Counted from the first letter of the stretch, positions 44,501 through 53,020 are shown. The stretch: 58,025 bases of DNA from an uncultured Bacteroidales bacterium (GCA_900545245.1 UQYV01000020.1:1-58025); one strand, 5' to 3'. The notes: generated by a model from the letters alone, not told the origin. Numbers and translations: made by a program.

Positions 44501-44783
44501 TGACGTCATAGACAGAGGCTTCCCCGACAGCGACCTTCGCGGTCTCATAACCCATGCAGCTGAATTCGATAGTCTGCCCCTTGACGCAGACAATGGAGTA
44601 ACGGCCGTCGGCATCTGTCATCGTGCCGGTCGTGGTGCCGGAAATCATGACACCGACTCCGGGAACCGGCCCCGTCTCGTCACTGACCACACCTCCGACA
44701 GTTTTTTTCTCCTGTGAGAAAAGCATTGTTCCGTTCAAGAGGAACAGAACAGCGGCTAATAGTTTCAAGAAAGTCTTATCCAT
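41529..44783 (-). CDS. susC: SusC/RagA family TonB-linked outer-membrane transporter
   Basis: 1084 residues: signal peptide to MLFSQ, carboxypeptidase-like domain (VGGVVSDETGPVPGVGVMIS), TonB-box region, plug with LLQGASAGLYVRQGSGVPG, SLRIRGTGTLNNSDPLVIVD and AIYGNRGANGVILITTK, then a barrel ending VFGVNLKF. Length and motifs are those of a full SusC. It imports oligosaccharides with SusD, driven by TonB. It is the first structural gene of the locus, with its own -7 box at 44807, downstream of the regulator gene. Confidence 0.96.
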   Translation of the reverse strand: MDKTFLKLLAAVLFLLNGTMLFSQEKKTVGGVVSDETGPVPGVGVMISGTTTGTMTDADGRYSIVCVKGQTIEFSCMGYETAKVAVGEASVYDVTLSAQAELLDQVVFVGYGVQKKVNVTGSVTSVDYAELAASRPVTNSASLLQGASAGLYVRQGSGVPGKEDVSLRIRGTGTLNNSDPLVIVDGVPGSMDSVDASEIQNISVLKDAASCAIYGNRGANGVILITTKREKKGSFHIDYAGMAGIQQPENTYKVVSNYADYMELMNEASFQNDRPLPFSQSMISLWRDKEKDPYGISESGYPNYVAYPNVDGMTAFYKTDTPVYQKHNLSVSGSKDDISYRVALGYMDNPGMVMNSGFKKFTYRAEFSAKPLKWLEVGARTNGYYSTKEAGDLTNVFDYGIRWAPCIYPYYDGKYGWYENPEQNSEVRNNLYFLNRIQGRQVVEYVSVTPFFNIDLPFGIKSKTTFRYGSTHMERDEHSITRDAWSFRTGEIIKSDQDLSAQIRRLTTQITRNIYFETDLSWAETFAEKHDVSAMVGVEAINNIARDFSATKKGAENSVLHEFNNMLTPSAISGTSSEYSSLSFFSRLTYAYDSRYLVEVNLRGDGSSRFARRSRWGFFPSVSAAWRISKEKFMQGSGIDELKLRASYGVLGNNSIGNYSYQSTYSSGYSYAFGDKLGGGMISTLANTLLEWETTATANIGLDFRTFGNRLTFEADFYDKYTSGILYKPTISSTIGTKTSPYMNLCEVDNKGFEFTLGWRDQIKDFNYGISANFNRNWNMVTKYKGKFEEGWTTDEEGNRVWKNNLGDVTTGSVNRICEGHEINEYYLQENYSGSGQYFDSDGKVLPNGGPTDGMIRTPKDMEWLNAMIAEGYKFMPKETVSKNGIWYGDYILSDVNGDGIYGDSNDYKWQGVSRTPKFYYGFNLEVGWKGINLSARFVGAGGGAIRSRKGGVNYSVLQTQQTIGKDIAYDHYFYDPDNPWDPRTNTTSRNPRLTITYGQALNDSNFYLYKTNYLKLQNVTLSYSFPKKLLSHIRLTSAQIYVTGENLYTFKDRLFPGVDPEFTDTNMYYSPIRQIVFGVNLKF

Positions 44784-44806
44784 AGTTATGTGATTATTTC
44801 TATCCG

Positions 44807-44814
44807 CAAATTTA
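44807..44814 (-). promoter_or_regulatory. -7 box of the susC operon
   Basis: TAAATTTG on the minus strand, matching TAnnTTTG, 23 bp from the susC start. There is no good -33 TTTG, as expected of a promoter needing an activator such as the AraC protein encoded upstream. Confidence 0.6.
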
Positions 44815-44877
44815 TCCCTGAAGAGCCTTTCCTCAGAGCAACAATTTTATAAAAAGATGAAAATAAACGAAGGAAAA

Positions 44878-44901
44878 GGGTTGAATTCTATCACACAACC
44901 C
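44878..44901 (-). terminator. Weak hairpin after the regulator gene
   Basis: GGGTTG (44878-44883) pairs with CAACCC (44896-44901), followed on the minus strand by TTTTCC. It lies 7 bp after the regulator stop and before the susC promoter. Confidence 0.4.
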
Positions 44902-44907
44902 CAGGCG

Positions 44908-47775
44908 CTACAGTTCCTTAAACTCACCGGGAAGCATTCCGAACGCATTTTTGAAACACTTCGCAAAATAGGAAGGAGTGTTGAATCCGAGATTGAAGCA
45001 GACGACATTAACACGGGAGTCGTCCTCGGACAGCATCGGGACGGATGCGAACAGGCGATAGAGCAGGATGTAGTTGCTCACTGTCACGCCAAGTATGCTC
45101 TTCACCTTGAGATTCAGGGACTGTTTCCCCATGCAGAGATGCTCGGCCACTATGCCGTAGGTGAGCGTTGGTTCGGAAATGTGGCTTTCTATGACAGAGT
45201 CAAGCTTGGATATGAATCTTCGCTCGCTCTCTGAAAGTTCTGGACGCAGAAATGCTGACGGGGACTGGCCCATCTGCGCGGCCCGGAGCATCTTTCTCTC
45301 TGGAGTGAGGGCGAGCTTTTCCTCAATAAACGTCCGGTAGCGCTCCTCTTCTTCTTTTTTAAGCCGCCTCCAAAGCCATACACAGCCGCCGGCAAGACAG
45401 CCTACAATCATGATGATATAGAGAGAAATGGCCGCGGTGCTGCGCCAAATCGGAGGACGGATAACGATTTCCAGCGGTCTGTGTTCCCGTTCGAGTTCTC
45501 CGGAATTGCTACAACTCCTGGCCCGCAGGACATATTTCCCGGGAGACATCTCGCGGCATGTAAAGACATTGTCGGAGCCAAGGCGCACCCATTCCCTGTC
45601 CAGTCCTTCCATCCGGCACTCTATGTAGCCGTCAGAGGAAGACGGAAGGGATGGTCGCGAAAACGCAAAAGAAAATGTGTTCCGGTCGTGTCTGAACGAG
45701 AGGTAGTCAGTCCTTTCTATACTTTCCGTAAGTTCCTGTCCGTTTCCGGGGATTAGCTGCACGTTGTTCACATATATCCCGTCGATATATAGGTTTGGAA
45801 TTTGCCGTTCAGCCTTTTCTGCCCTGTCGGGACGAAAGGAGACGAATCCGTCACGGCTACCGAAATACAAGGTGCCGTCACGGGATATGAATCCGCTTCT
45901 TGAGATGAAGCGGTTGTTTAGAAGTCCATCCGTTTCCGAGAAATGCTCATAGCGCTCAAGGTCGGAAGATATTGAGGTCATGCCGTTTTCCGTGGTCACC
46001 CACACCGTCCCGGAGTAGTCGCACTGCATGCTCTTGACTATGTCAGACCTCAACGCTCCGAAAGTGTTTTTCGAGTCAAGCACACGCACGCTGCCGTCCG
46101 GAGAGACAACAACGACACCGCTTTCGTTTGTCGCCACCCATATCCGTCCCATGCTGTCCTTCAACACGCCGTTGAGCCGACGCCCTGTGACTTCAAGCAG
46201 CCGCCTGTCATCGGGGCCGTGAACCACAGACCTTTCCTTCAGGTCGTATCTAACCAGCCCGTGGGCATAGGTAGACATAAGAAGCGTATCCCCCTCGCAA
46301 AACAGTCCGTTCACATTGCACTCTTCCAACCCAGGCAGACATCCAACGTCTCCTGTCTTCCGGTCGATAGTGCCGACACCGAGAGCCGTACCGAAGAGTA
46401 CCGTGTCGTCAATACTGACAATAGGATAGGCCGGTCTGTCAATCAGAGAAGCAGCTCCGAGGAAATCGGCAGAATATCTGACCGAGCTGCCCGTCTTCGT
46501 GTCGACGTCATAAAGACACGAACCAGAACTCAGCCACAGCCTGTCGCCGACAAAAAGCAATTCGTCACAATGTTCCGGAACGCCTCTGAAAGAAATGCGC
46601 TCCAAAAGTCCGTTTTCAGCATTCAGTCGTATGATTCCGCATCCGGACGCTGTAAGTCCCCAGACATTTCCCTGCCCATCTTCCTGAAATCGCTTCACCC
46701 TGGAGTTGTGAAGAGTCTCCCCGTCGGACAGCTTGCCCCACTTGCGGATGAAATCATTCCGTAGAGAACTGTAGAAAACATTTCCCATGCTCAATCCTGC
46801 CACGAGCCCGTCATTTCCGCAGGACGCGACACAGGAAAAACTCTCCGATGGAAGTCCGAATGTGTTTGAAAGGTCAAGCCGCTCCTTTTCTCCCGTAGCC
46901 AAGCTGTAGGTATAGAGTCCGCGTGAGGTTGCCATGTAAATAAGGCGGCGTGAATGATCCATGCAAAGTCCATTGGGCTGAGCCCCATTGTCCGGACGAA
47001 TCAGGACATTGGCCTTCGATGTGTAGGGAAAAATCTCGCAAAGCCCATAGCCCCGGCTACATCCGTAGACACAGTTTCTCCCGTCTGTCAGCAACTGCGG
47101 GAAATTGTCTGAGCTGAAGTCGAATAGCGGAATCTCAAGAGGTTCTACGCTTCGGAAGTTGTCCCTACAGAAAAGCAGCCCTCCACAATAGACGGAGATT
47201 ATGAAAGAACCGTTCCCATCGATAACAAAAGAATTGATTTTCGGAGCAGTGACTCCATTTTTACCATCACAGAGGTACTGCCGGAAAGCGCAGGAGCGAG
47301 GGTCGTATGACCACAGTCCTTTGGATTTCACAGAAAACCAGATAATCCCCGAGCTATCCTCACGGATGCAGCCGACCTTCGTATCTATTCTTGCCTCATC
47401 CTGAGCGGCGGTATCAATGGGAACAAATGTGTCGGTCTCCATCGAATACATGCAAAGCCCACCCTCAGTGCCGACCCAGACGTTTCCCCGACTGTCCTCG
47501 AAAATGGAACTTATGGCACTGGAACCAGTGTGAAGATCGTCTCTTGTGAAGCATTTGAAGTCTGACCCGTTGTAGAGGAGCAGTCCATCCAGCGTCCCTA
47601 TCCATAAATAGCCCCTCCTGTCACGCAACAAATCGACAACTATGCGGTCCGAGAAATACTCGTTCCTCGGGAAAACAGGAGAGAACGAAATGTTGCCCGC
47701 CATACACATATCTCCCAGTCCCCAAAAGAGATACGAGAGCAACAACAAAACAGTGGATAGTAGTTTTCGTATCAT
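44908..47775 (-). CDS. Membrane AraC regulator with periplasmic propeller, no kinase
   Basis: About 955 residues from MIRKLLSTVLLLL. After the signal sequence there are many two-component-regulator propeller repeats (DLLRDRRGYLWIGTLDGLL, IFEDSRGNVWVGTEGGLCMY, VLKDSMGRIWVATNESGV), then a Y_Y_Y Ig-like domain (FRHDRNTFSFAFSRPSLPSS), one membrane helix near residues 780-800 and a cytoplasmic AraC helix-turn-helix (LCMGKQSLNLKVKSILGVTV, NLGFNTPSYFAKCFKNAFG). The histidine kinase and receiver of classical hybrid regulators (HTCS) are absent; only about 50 residues join the helix and the DNA-binding part. It sits beside susC and surely senses the locus glycan. Confidence 0.9.
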   Translation of the reverse strand: MIRKLLSTVLLLLSYLFWGLGDMCMAGNISFSPVFPRNEYFSDRIVVDLLRDRRGYLWIGTLDGLLLYNGSDFKCFTRDDLHTGSSAISSIFEDSRGNVWVGTEGGLCMYSMETDTFVPIDTAAQDEARIDTKVGCIREDSSGIIWFSVKSKGLWSYDPRSCAFRQYLCDGKNGVTAPKINSFVIDGNGSFIISVYCGGLLFCRDNFRSVEPLEIPLFDFSSDNFPQLLTDGRNCVYGCSRGYGLCEIFPYTSKANVLIRPDNGAQPNGLCMDHSRRLIYMATSRGLYTYSLATGEKERLDLSNTFGLPSESFSCVASCGNDGLVAGLSMGNVFYSSLRNDFIRKWGKLSDGETLHNSRVKRFQEDGQGNVWGLTASGCGIIRLNAENGLLERISFRGVPEHCDELLFVGDRLWLSSGSCLYDVDTKTGSSVRYSADFLGAASLIDRPAYPIVSIDDTVLFGTALGVGTIDRKTGDVGCLPGLEECNVNGLFCEGDTLLMSTYAHGLVRYDLKERSVVHGPDDRRLLEVTGRRLNGVLKDSMGRIWVATNESGVVVVSPDGSVRVLDSKNTFGALRSDIVKSMQCDYSGTVWVTTENGMTSISSDLERYEHFSETDGLLNNRFISRSGFISRDGTLYFGSRDGFVSFRPDRAEKAERQIPNLYIDGIYVNNVQLIPGNGQELTESIERTDYLSFRHDRNTFSFAFSRPSLPSSSDGYIECRMEGLDREWVRLGSDNVFTCREMSPGKYVLRARSCSNSGELEREHRPLEIVIRPPIWRSTAAISLYIIMIVGCLAGGCVWLWRRLKKEEEERYRTFIEEKLALTPERKMLRAAQMGQSPSAFLRPELSESERRFISKLDSVIESHISEPTLTYGIVAEHLCMGKQSLNLKVKSILGVTVSNYILLYRLFASVPMLSEDDSRVNVVCFNLGFNTPSYFAKCFKNAFGMLPGEFKEL

Positions 47776-47792
47776 AATCATTTGCTGTATCA

Positions 47793-47800
47793 CAAAGATA
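47793..47800 (-). promoter_or_regulatory. -7 box of the regulator gene
   Basis: TATCTTTG on the minus strand. Transcription would begin near 47786, leaving about 10 nt before the ATG at 47775. This is one reason to reject the GTG start at 47793, which would lie upstream of the transcript start. Confidence 0.5.
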
Positions 47801-47883
47801 TGAAAAAAGCCACGACTATATCCGGCATCTGCGAATCATTACATTGTTTTATAAAATTCTTGCATCCCCCCCCACACACAATA

Positions 47884-47919
47884 AAAGTCCCCGACGGATG
47901 GTTTTCCGTCAGGGACTTT
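47884..47919. terminator. Bidirectional hairpin terminator
   Basis: AAAGTCCC-GACGGA pairs with TCCGTC-GGGACTTT around a six-base loop, one bulge on each side. Flanked by A and T runs on both strands. It most likely ends the TPR lipoprotein transcript coming from 48098. Confidence 0.75.
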
Positions 47920-47997
47920 ACCTATTATTCTCAAGAGTTCAGTTCAGCCTTCAGAATCCTGAAACAACTCCGAGATTAGGAGATGAAGAAGTGGGTA

Positions 47998-48093
47998 GAT
48001 GCAAGGCGCCCGGTGAAGTCAAAACCGCAGCAACCTCTCGGTTGTGAGGATTTTGACAAGACGGGCAACGAAGCAGATGCCCGCTTATGCATC
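47998..48093. repeat. GATGCA element, copy 2 (complete)
   Basis: It opens with GATGCA and closes with TGCATC. Inside are GCCCG/CGGGC, GTCAAAA/TTTTGAC and the core CCGCAGCAACC-tctc-GGTTGTGAGG. Compared with copy 1 both the outer pair (GGATG/CATCC) and the inner pair (GCC/GGC against GTC/GAC) have changed on both sides together, so base pairing is kept. It ends 4 bp before the stop codon of the 48098 gene. Confidence 0.85.
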
Positions 48094-48097
48094 TCCG

Positions 48098-49738
48098 TTA
48101 ATTAAATTGTGCAAATTCGATATCGTTAGCAGCACGCTTAGCGAAGCACTCGCACTTCTTTGCAGCCTCAAGGTTGGTCTTCACGCCTTCCTTGTCACCC
48201 TTGCGGGCAGCGATGATAGCCTTAAGATAAGCGATGCTTGGGCAGTCGCACTTGCAAAGGGAAGCCTCAGCTTTTGCGAGGTCACCAGTAAGGATGTTTG
48301 CGAGAGCGGCAGTAAAGCCCTTCTTGCCTGCGAGCTTAGAAGCGGCAGCCTTGTAGTTACCCTTGAGGATTTCTACAGTTGCAGCGTTCTCGACAGCAGT
48401 CTCAGTTGCAGATGCAGCGAAATACTTGGCAGCCTCGTCAAGCTTGTTCTCGCGGAGAGCGAGCACGCCGAGAACGTTCTTCACGTCAGCATCGTTTGCG
48501 TCGCACTTTGCGATGGCAGCCTTGCAGTCAGCGTCCTTGCCGGCGTTTGCGTAAACAACAGCGAGGTTGTACTGAGCGGTTGCGCTTGAATACTTCTCGA
48601 TGGCCTTCTTGTAGAGGGCAACCTTGTCAGCCTCTTTCTCTACGAGAGTTGCTGAGCGAAGGAGTGCCGGCTCGTCAAGAACGTCGATGTTCTCCTCAAC
48701 AAGCTGGAGAAGTTCCTCGCTTGAGTAGTTTGTGAACTCAACGTTAGCGATGAAACGTGCACGACGAAGTTCAGGAAGAACCTCTTTTGCAAGAGTTGTG
48801 TAAACAGCAGACATGTTCTTGATTTCCTGCTCACGAACTGCAGGGTCGCTGTACATTGAAAGAACGCGGAGGATAAGATCCTTGTCCTCGATGTTGGAGT
48901 TGTTTACGAGTTCCTGGAAACCTGCCCAGTCCTCACCTACTGACTTCACGTTGACCGGAGCATCAACAGGAGCCTTCTTGGTCACCTTGTTGAATGCCTT
49001 CTCAGCAGAAGATGAACGGTTGTCGGAAAGCTTGTTGTTGAGCTTCTCAGGACCATCCGGTGAAGCGTAAGCCACGATGTCGGTGCTTACGATAGTCTTG
49101 CGCTCATTGGCCTTAGCAGCCTCTACAGCAGCAAGGAAATCCTTTACTGACTGGCTCTTAAGCTCAGAATTCTTAACGTTTGCACTGTTGATTGAGTAGA
49201 GAATCTGACCTTCCTCAGGCATTGCGATGACAGCCTGGTAGCCGTCAGCCTTGAGGTCAACCTTACCCTTGCTGCGAGCAAGCATGTAAGTGGTGTTGGC
49301 TCCGTCAGCAGCCTTCTTCGTAGGGAGGTCAATCTTCTTGTCCTTGTAGCTAACTACGCCACGAAGTTCAAGATAGCACTTCTCCATACCCTTCTCATAA
49401 GTGAAGTGAACCTTCTTTGTCACCGTTGCGCCTGCAGTAGGAACAACCTCGTAGTTGTCTTTCACTTTCTCGCCCTGGAACATAAAAGGCTCCATAGCCT
49501 GCTCACCGCCGTCGAAAACGATTACAGGAGTGACAGCGAGAATTGCCTTCGGATGGAAGTAATCCTTCGGATAAGTTACAGAGACTGTGGCGTCGATGTT
49601 GCCGGCCACAACTTCAAGAACGGCAGGATCGCACTTTACGATCACATTCTCTGCCTGTTCCGCCATCTTCTCAGGGGAGCTGCAGGCTACTGCTGCAAGT
49701 CCGAGAGCGATAGCCAAGAATTTGATGCTCTTTTTCAT
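48098..49738 (-). CDS. TPR-containing envelope lipoprotein
   Basis: 546 residues, lipobox AAVACS (LGLAAVAC then SSPEKM). The first 200 residues are beta-rich (VIVKCDPAVLEVVAGNIDAT, PKDYFHPKAILAVTPVIVF). Residues of about 200-330 carry an OmpA-like trace (IVSTDIVAYASPDGPEKLN, LSDNRSSSAEKAF) and the rest is TPR helices (KAIEKYSSATAQYNLAVVYA). It probably bridges outer membrane and periplasm; the precise role is unknown. Ala/Lys-rich composition and uniform codon use suggest high expression. It is transcribed alone with its own promoter. Confidence 0.8.
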   Translation of the reverse strand: MKKSIKFLAIALGLAAVACSSPEKMAEQAENVIVKCDPAVLEVVAGNIDATVSVTYPKDYFHPKAILAVTPVIVFDGGEQAMEPFMFQGEKVKDNYEVVPTAGATVTKKVHFTYEKGMEKCYLELRGVVSYKDKKIDLPTKKAADGANTTYMLARSKGKVDLKADGYQAVIAMPEEGQILYSINSANVKNSELKSQSVKDFLAAVEAAKANERKTIVSTDIVAYASPDGPEKLNNKLSDNRSSSAEKAFNKVTKKAPVDAPVNVKSVGEDWAGFQELVNNSNIEDKDLILRVLSMYSDPAVREQEIKNMSAVYTTLAKEVLPELRRARFIANVEFTNYSSEELLQLVEENIDVLDEPALLRSATLVEKEADKVALYKKAIEKYSSATAQYNLAVVYANAGKDADCKAAIAKCDANDADVKNVLGVLALRENKLDEAAKYFAASATETAVENAATVEILKGNYKAAASKLAGKKGFTAALANILTGDLAKAEASLCKCDCPSIAYLKAIIAARKGDKEGVKTNLEAAKKCECFAKRAANDIEFAQFN

Positions 49739-49813
49739 TGTTTATGAATTTAAAATAAGGTTTATAAAAAATATCTTTCCTATGCCCCGCCACGTCACGG
49801 AGCCAATTCGGCG

Positions 49814-49821
49814 CAAATATA
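49814..49821 (-). promoter_or_regulatory. -7 box of the TPR lipoprotein gene
   Basis: TATATTTG on the minus strand; leader of about 70 nt. A TTTG occurs only 14 bp further upstream, closer than usual. Confidence 0.5.
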
Positions 49822-49904
49822 ACCAATTTTCGTTACAAATCAGCAGTCGGTGACGGACAGAACGACATTATATACAAAAATAATGCTCAAAGCGTTTTTT
49901 TTCT

Positions 49905-49912
49905 TAACTTTG
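49905..49912 (+). promoter_or_regulatory. -7 box of the sigma-54 activator operon
   Basis: TAACTTTG, 20 bp before the ATG at 49933, on the opposite strand from the lipoprotein promoter. It would drive the activator, lptE, TPR and perhaps secG genes. Confidence 0.6.
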
Positions 49913-49932
49913 CCCGATACTTTGTCCGAAAT

Positions 49933-51255
49933 ATGAACGCGAACGAACTTCAGTCACTAAAGAACAAATACGACATCGTCGGCAATGATCCGGCGCTCAA
50001 CAGGGCGCTCGAAATCGCTGTGGCGGTGGCTCCGACAGACATCACCGTGCTCATAACGGGAGAGAGCGGAGTCGGAAAGGAAAACATACCGAGAATCATA
50101 CATCAGAACAGCAGGAGAAGAACCGGAAAATATTTCGCCGTGAACTGCGGGGCGATACCGGAGGGAACCGTGGATTCTGAACTCTTCGGACACGAGAAGG
50201 GATCGTTCACCGGCGCCATCGACACCCGTAAGGGCTACTTCGAAGAGGCCGATGGCGGCACACTCTTCCTCGACGAGATCGGAGAACTCCCGCTGGCATC
50301 GCAGGCAAAACTTTTGAGGGTACTCCAGTCCGGCGAGTTCATCCGAGTGGGATCATCGAAGGTGCTGAAGACCGACGTGAGGGTGGTGGCCGCGACGAAC
50401 GTCAACCTCATCCACGCCGTCTCGAAGGGCAAGTTCCGCGAGGATTTGTTTTACAGACTCAACGCAGTGACCATAATGATGCCGTCCCTGCGCGAGCGTC
50501 CGGGAGACATCCATCTGCTGTTCAGGAAGTTCGCCACAGACTTTGCTGACAAATACGGGGTCGCGAGGGTCGTCCTCACGGAAGATGCCGTCATCGCCCT
50601 GAAAAAATACCGCTGGCCCGGCAACATCCGTCAGCTCAAGAACGTGGCGGAAACCGTCTCCGCAATCGAGTCCGCAAAATGTCCATCCCGCGCAGACAAG
50701 TGCGAGGTGAATGCCGAGACCCTGCGCCAGTACCTTCCGAATCAGGACGAGAACCTGCTTCCGGCCACTGTTGAGAAGGGACAGGACACGTTTAGGAATC
50801 CGGAGGAAAGGGAGGCCATCATACGAGCCATCTACCAGCTACGACAGGACGTTGACTACCTCAAGGGCGTGATTCTCAAGGGAGGAGCCGTGCAGCAGAC
50901 CGCACCGGCGCTCGCCTCGCCGCAAGACCCTCTTGACATCACCGAGAACGGGAACGACGCACCGATGCGCCATGACTTCAGCCAGCCGGAGTTAGGAAAC
51001 CATGGGTTCGGGACCCACGACGGAATGTCTCATAGGTGGAACTCTCCTGTCGGAGGACCAATGCAGGACGATATGGAACCTGAGGAGCAGGGACTCGTGG
51101 AGGACGCAAACCAAGACATATCCCTAAAGAAACTCAGCATGGAACTGATTGAAAAGGCTCTCAAGAAGCACGACGGCAACCGGAAGGCGGCCGCAGCGGA
51201 GCTCGGAATTTCGGAACGCACGCTCTACAGAAAAATAAAGCAGCAGAACTCATAG
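49933..51255 (+). CDS. Sigma-54-dependent transcriptional activator
   Basis: 440 residues. The AAA+ domain begins at the N-terminus without a receiver: Walker A GESGVGKENIPRII near 45, the sigma-54 contact loop GSFTGA near 90, Walker B GGTLFLDEIGELPL near 105 and RWPGNIRQLKN near 230. A low-complexity linker (about 270-390) leads to a Fis-type helix-turn-helix (RKAAAAELGISERTLYRKIK). With no sensor domain of its own it would need another way of control. It lies 46 bp before lptE, an arrangement frequent in Bacteroidales. Confidence 0.93.
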   Translation: MNANELQSLKNKYDIVGNDPALNRALEIAVAVAPTDITVLITGESGVGKENIPRIIHQNSRRRTGKYFAVNCGAIPEGTVDSELFGHEKGSFTGAIDTRKGYFEEADGGTLFLDEIGELPLASQAKLLRVLQSGEFIRVGSSKVLKTDVRVVAATNVNLIHAVSKGKFREDLFYRLNAVTIMMPSLRERPGDIHLLFRKFATDFADKYGVARVVLTEDAVIALKKYRWPGNIRQLKNVAETVSAIESAKCPSRADKCEVNAETLRQYLPNQDENLLPATVEKGQDTFRNPEEREAIIRAIYQLRQDVDYLKGVILKGGAVQQTAPALASPQDPLDITENGNDAPMRHDFSQPELGNHGFGTHDGMSHRWNSPVGGPMQDDMEPEEQGLVEDANQDISLKKLSMELIEKALKKHDGNRKAAAAELGISERTLYRKIKQQNS

Positions 51256-51301
51256 GGCGGCTGCGGGTATAATCCCGGAACGCATAAGAACACCATATTT
51301 T

Positions 51302-51820
51302 ATGAAGAAGCATACATATAATATAATAGTTCTCGCGATGCTCGTCATCTTCATGACGTCCTGCGGCATATATTCCTTCACCGGGACGTCGATACAGCCG
51401 GACGTGAAGACAGTGAACATCGAATATTTCGAATACAAGGCCCTCAAGGTCAACCCTACGCTCGCGAACGATCTCACAGAGGCGATGAAGGACAAGTTCC
51501 GCAAACTGACGAAACTCGAACAGGTGGACGGTGACGCGGATCTCACGATTGCCGGCGAGATTACGGGCTACGACGTGAAGGCGACGTCGGTGTCGGCCAA
51601 CGAGCAGGCGGCAATGAACCGTCTGACGGTGAACGTGAAGATATATTTCACGAACAAGAAATATCCGGAAGATGATTTTGAGAAATCGTTCTCGGCATAC
51701 GCAGACTTCTCTGCAGACCAGATGCTCGACGCCGTAGAAGGCGACCTCATTTCCGGCTCGGACGGAATTCTCGACAAGCTCTGCGAGGACATTTTCAACG
51801 CAACTGTTGCTAACTGGTAG
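51302..51820 (+). CDS. lptE: LptE family LPS-assembly lipoprotein
   Basis: 172 residues; lipobox MTSCGIYSFTGTSI with the Cys after an MLVIFMTS hydrophobic stretch. The family pattern (VKTVNIEYF, LTEAMKDKFRKLTKL, DADLTIAGEITGYDV) is clear. LptE plugs the LptD barrel that inserts lipopolysaccharide in the outer membrane. It stops 4 bp before the next ATG, so the two are likely coupled. Confidence 0.9.
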   Translation: MKKHTYNIIVLAMLVIFMTSCGIYSFTGTSIQPDVKTVNIEYFEYKALKVNPTLANDLTEAMKDKFRKLTKLEQVDGDADLTIAGEITGYDVKATSVSANEQAAMNRLTVNVKIYFTNKKYPEDDFEKSFSAYADFSADQMLDAVEGDLISGSDGILDKLCEDIFNATVANW

Positions 51821-51824
51821 GATT

Positions 51825-52439
51825 ATGGCAGAGGGAACGATTGATTTAAAGAAGCTTACGGTCGAGGAACTATCGGGGGTGGTGAGCATCTACCCGTGGT
51901 TCGGGGCTGCAAGAAAGGAACTGTGCGAAAGAATGACTGCGGTCGCGGGGACGGAAGCGCGCGGAGGGAAATTGTTTGCTGATGCCGCGCTCTACATTCC
52001 GTGCAGGAAGAAGCTTTCAGACCTTCTTGCCGGAGGGACTGCCCGGAAATATACGGATGAGGACGTCGACAGGCTGATCCGGAAACATCTCGAAGAGGAA
52101 AGTGCCGCCGCACAGTCGCATGAGCCGAGCGGAAACAGGGAGACAGGCTACCATAGGGACGTACACATCGCGGGAGGCGACTATTTCTCACAGGCGGACT
52201 ATGAGGGCGTGCGCCGTAAGGACGACAACCTTTTCAGAAATATAGGCTCGGCTTCAGACGGTCACGCGAAAGGAGACCAACAGATGGTGCCGCATCTGGG
52301 ATTCTACACCCAGACCTTGGCCGAAATCTATGCCGAACAGGGCTATTTTGACCAGGCGAAACAAATTTATTCCCAACTAATTTTGGCATATCCGGAAAAA
52401 AGTGCTTACTTTGCATCCCTTATTGAAAAATTGGGCTGA
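51825..52439 (+). CDS. TPR-tail protein of the lptE-secG cluster
   Basis: About 204 residues from MAEGTIDLKKLT; an upstream in-frame start overlaps lptE. No signal peptide. The N-terminal half (EELSGVVSIYPWFGAARKEL) is helical, the middle is polar and low in complexity, and the C-terminus has one clear TPR (TLAEIYAEQGYFDQAKQIYS). Conserved by position between lptE and secG in this order as I know it; function unknown. Confidence 0.8.
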   Translation: MAEGTIDLKKLTVEELSGVVSIYPWFGAARKELCERMTAVAGTEARGGKLFADAALYIPCRKKLSDLLAGGTARKYTDEDVDRLIRKHLEEESAAAQSHEPSGNRETGYHRDVHIAGGDYFSQADYEGVRRKDDNLFRNIGSASDGHAKGDQQMVPHLGFYTQTLAEIYAEQGYFDQAKQIYSQLILAYPEKSAYFASLIEKLG

Positions 52440-52485
52440 GCAATCAACCGGACACACAAATAAGAATATTAAAAAGTATTAAATA

Positions 52486-52815
52486 ATGAAAGCATTATTC
52501 ATAATCCTGACAGTGCTTGTCATCCTTGCAAGCATCCTGCTCACAATCGTTGTCCTTCTCCAGAACAGCAAGGGAGGCGGACTCGCAAGCAACTTCACGA
52601 CCGGAAACCAGACCTTCGGAGTACGTCAGACAGCTGACATGCTCGAAAAAATCACTTGGGGTCTCGTTGCATTCATCTTTGTTGTGTCCGTGATCACCAC
52701 ATTCATCCCGCACATCAACCAGAGCGGCAACATCACCGATCAGATCAACACTGAGGTTGCTGCACCTGCTCCGGACTTCAACGGAGAGGCTGCCGACACA
52801 ACTCAGGCAAACTAA
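52486..52815 (+). CDS. secG: Preprotein translocase subunit SecG
   Basis: 109 residues with two membrane helices (residues 3-22 and about 55-75) joined by the conserved LLQNSKGGGLASNF segment. It assists SecYEG during protein export. The acidic, Ala-rich tail of 25 residues is usual in Bacteroidota. It ends the cluster, with a strong hairpin 50 bp downstream. Confidence 0.92.
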   Translation: MKALFIILTVLVILASILLTIVVLLQNSKGGGLASNFTTGNQTFGVRQTADMLEKITWGLVAFIFVVSVITTFIPHINQSGNITDQINTEVAAPAPDFNGEAADTTQAN

Positions 52816-52864
52816 TCGTCCCGACTGGCCGCACTGACGGTCAAAAAGGCAGATAATAAAATAG

Positions 52865-52901
52865 TCTTCCAGATGCTCTCAAAGGCGTCTGGAAGATTTT
52901 T
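52865..52901 (+). terminator. Terminator after secG
   Basis: TCTTCCAGA (52865-52873) pairs perfectly with TCTGGAAGA (52888-52896) and is followed by TTTTT. A classic intrinsic terminator. Confidence 0.85.
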
Positions 52902-52950
52902 GTGTATACAACTCTGCCAAAATGTCAGCCATTCTTTCCAACGGAATATC

Positions 52951-52988
52951 TTTTGACGACGAGTATAACGCAGCAGATGGCTGCATTA
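52951..52988. repeat. 38-bp direct repeat, left copy (GATGCA right arm)
   Basis: TTTTGACGACGAGTATAACG and the 18 bases after it recur unchanged at 53073-53110, where they form the right arm of element copy 3. Contains GCAGC-agatg-GCTGC. This is a solitary right arm. Confidence 0.85.
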
Positions 52989-53020
52989 GTAACGAGATAC
53001 AAAATTGTCTAATGTAGTCA

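Larger units (their letters stand above)
47801..48097. other. Intergenic stretch: C8 run, hairpin, repeat element
   Basis: No gene. It holds an eight-C run (47866-47873) next to CACACACA, the hairpin at 47884-47919 and a complete GATGCA element. The remaining sequence is AT-rich without further signals that I can see. Confidence 0.6.

Noticed and set aside
45500..46800. Hybrid two-component system with missing kinase encoded separately
   Set aside because: No histidine kinase or receiver gene exists anywhere in the window.
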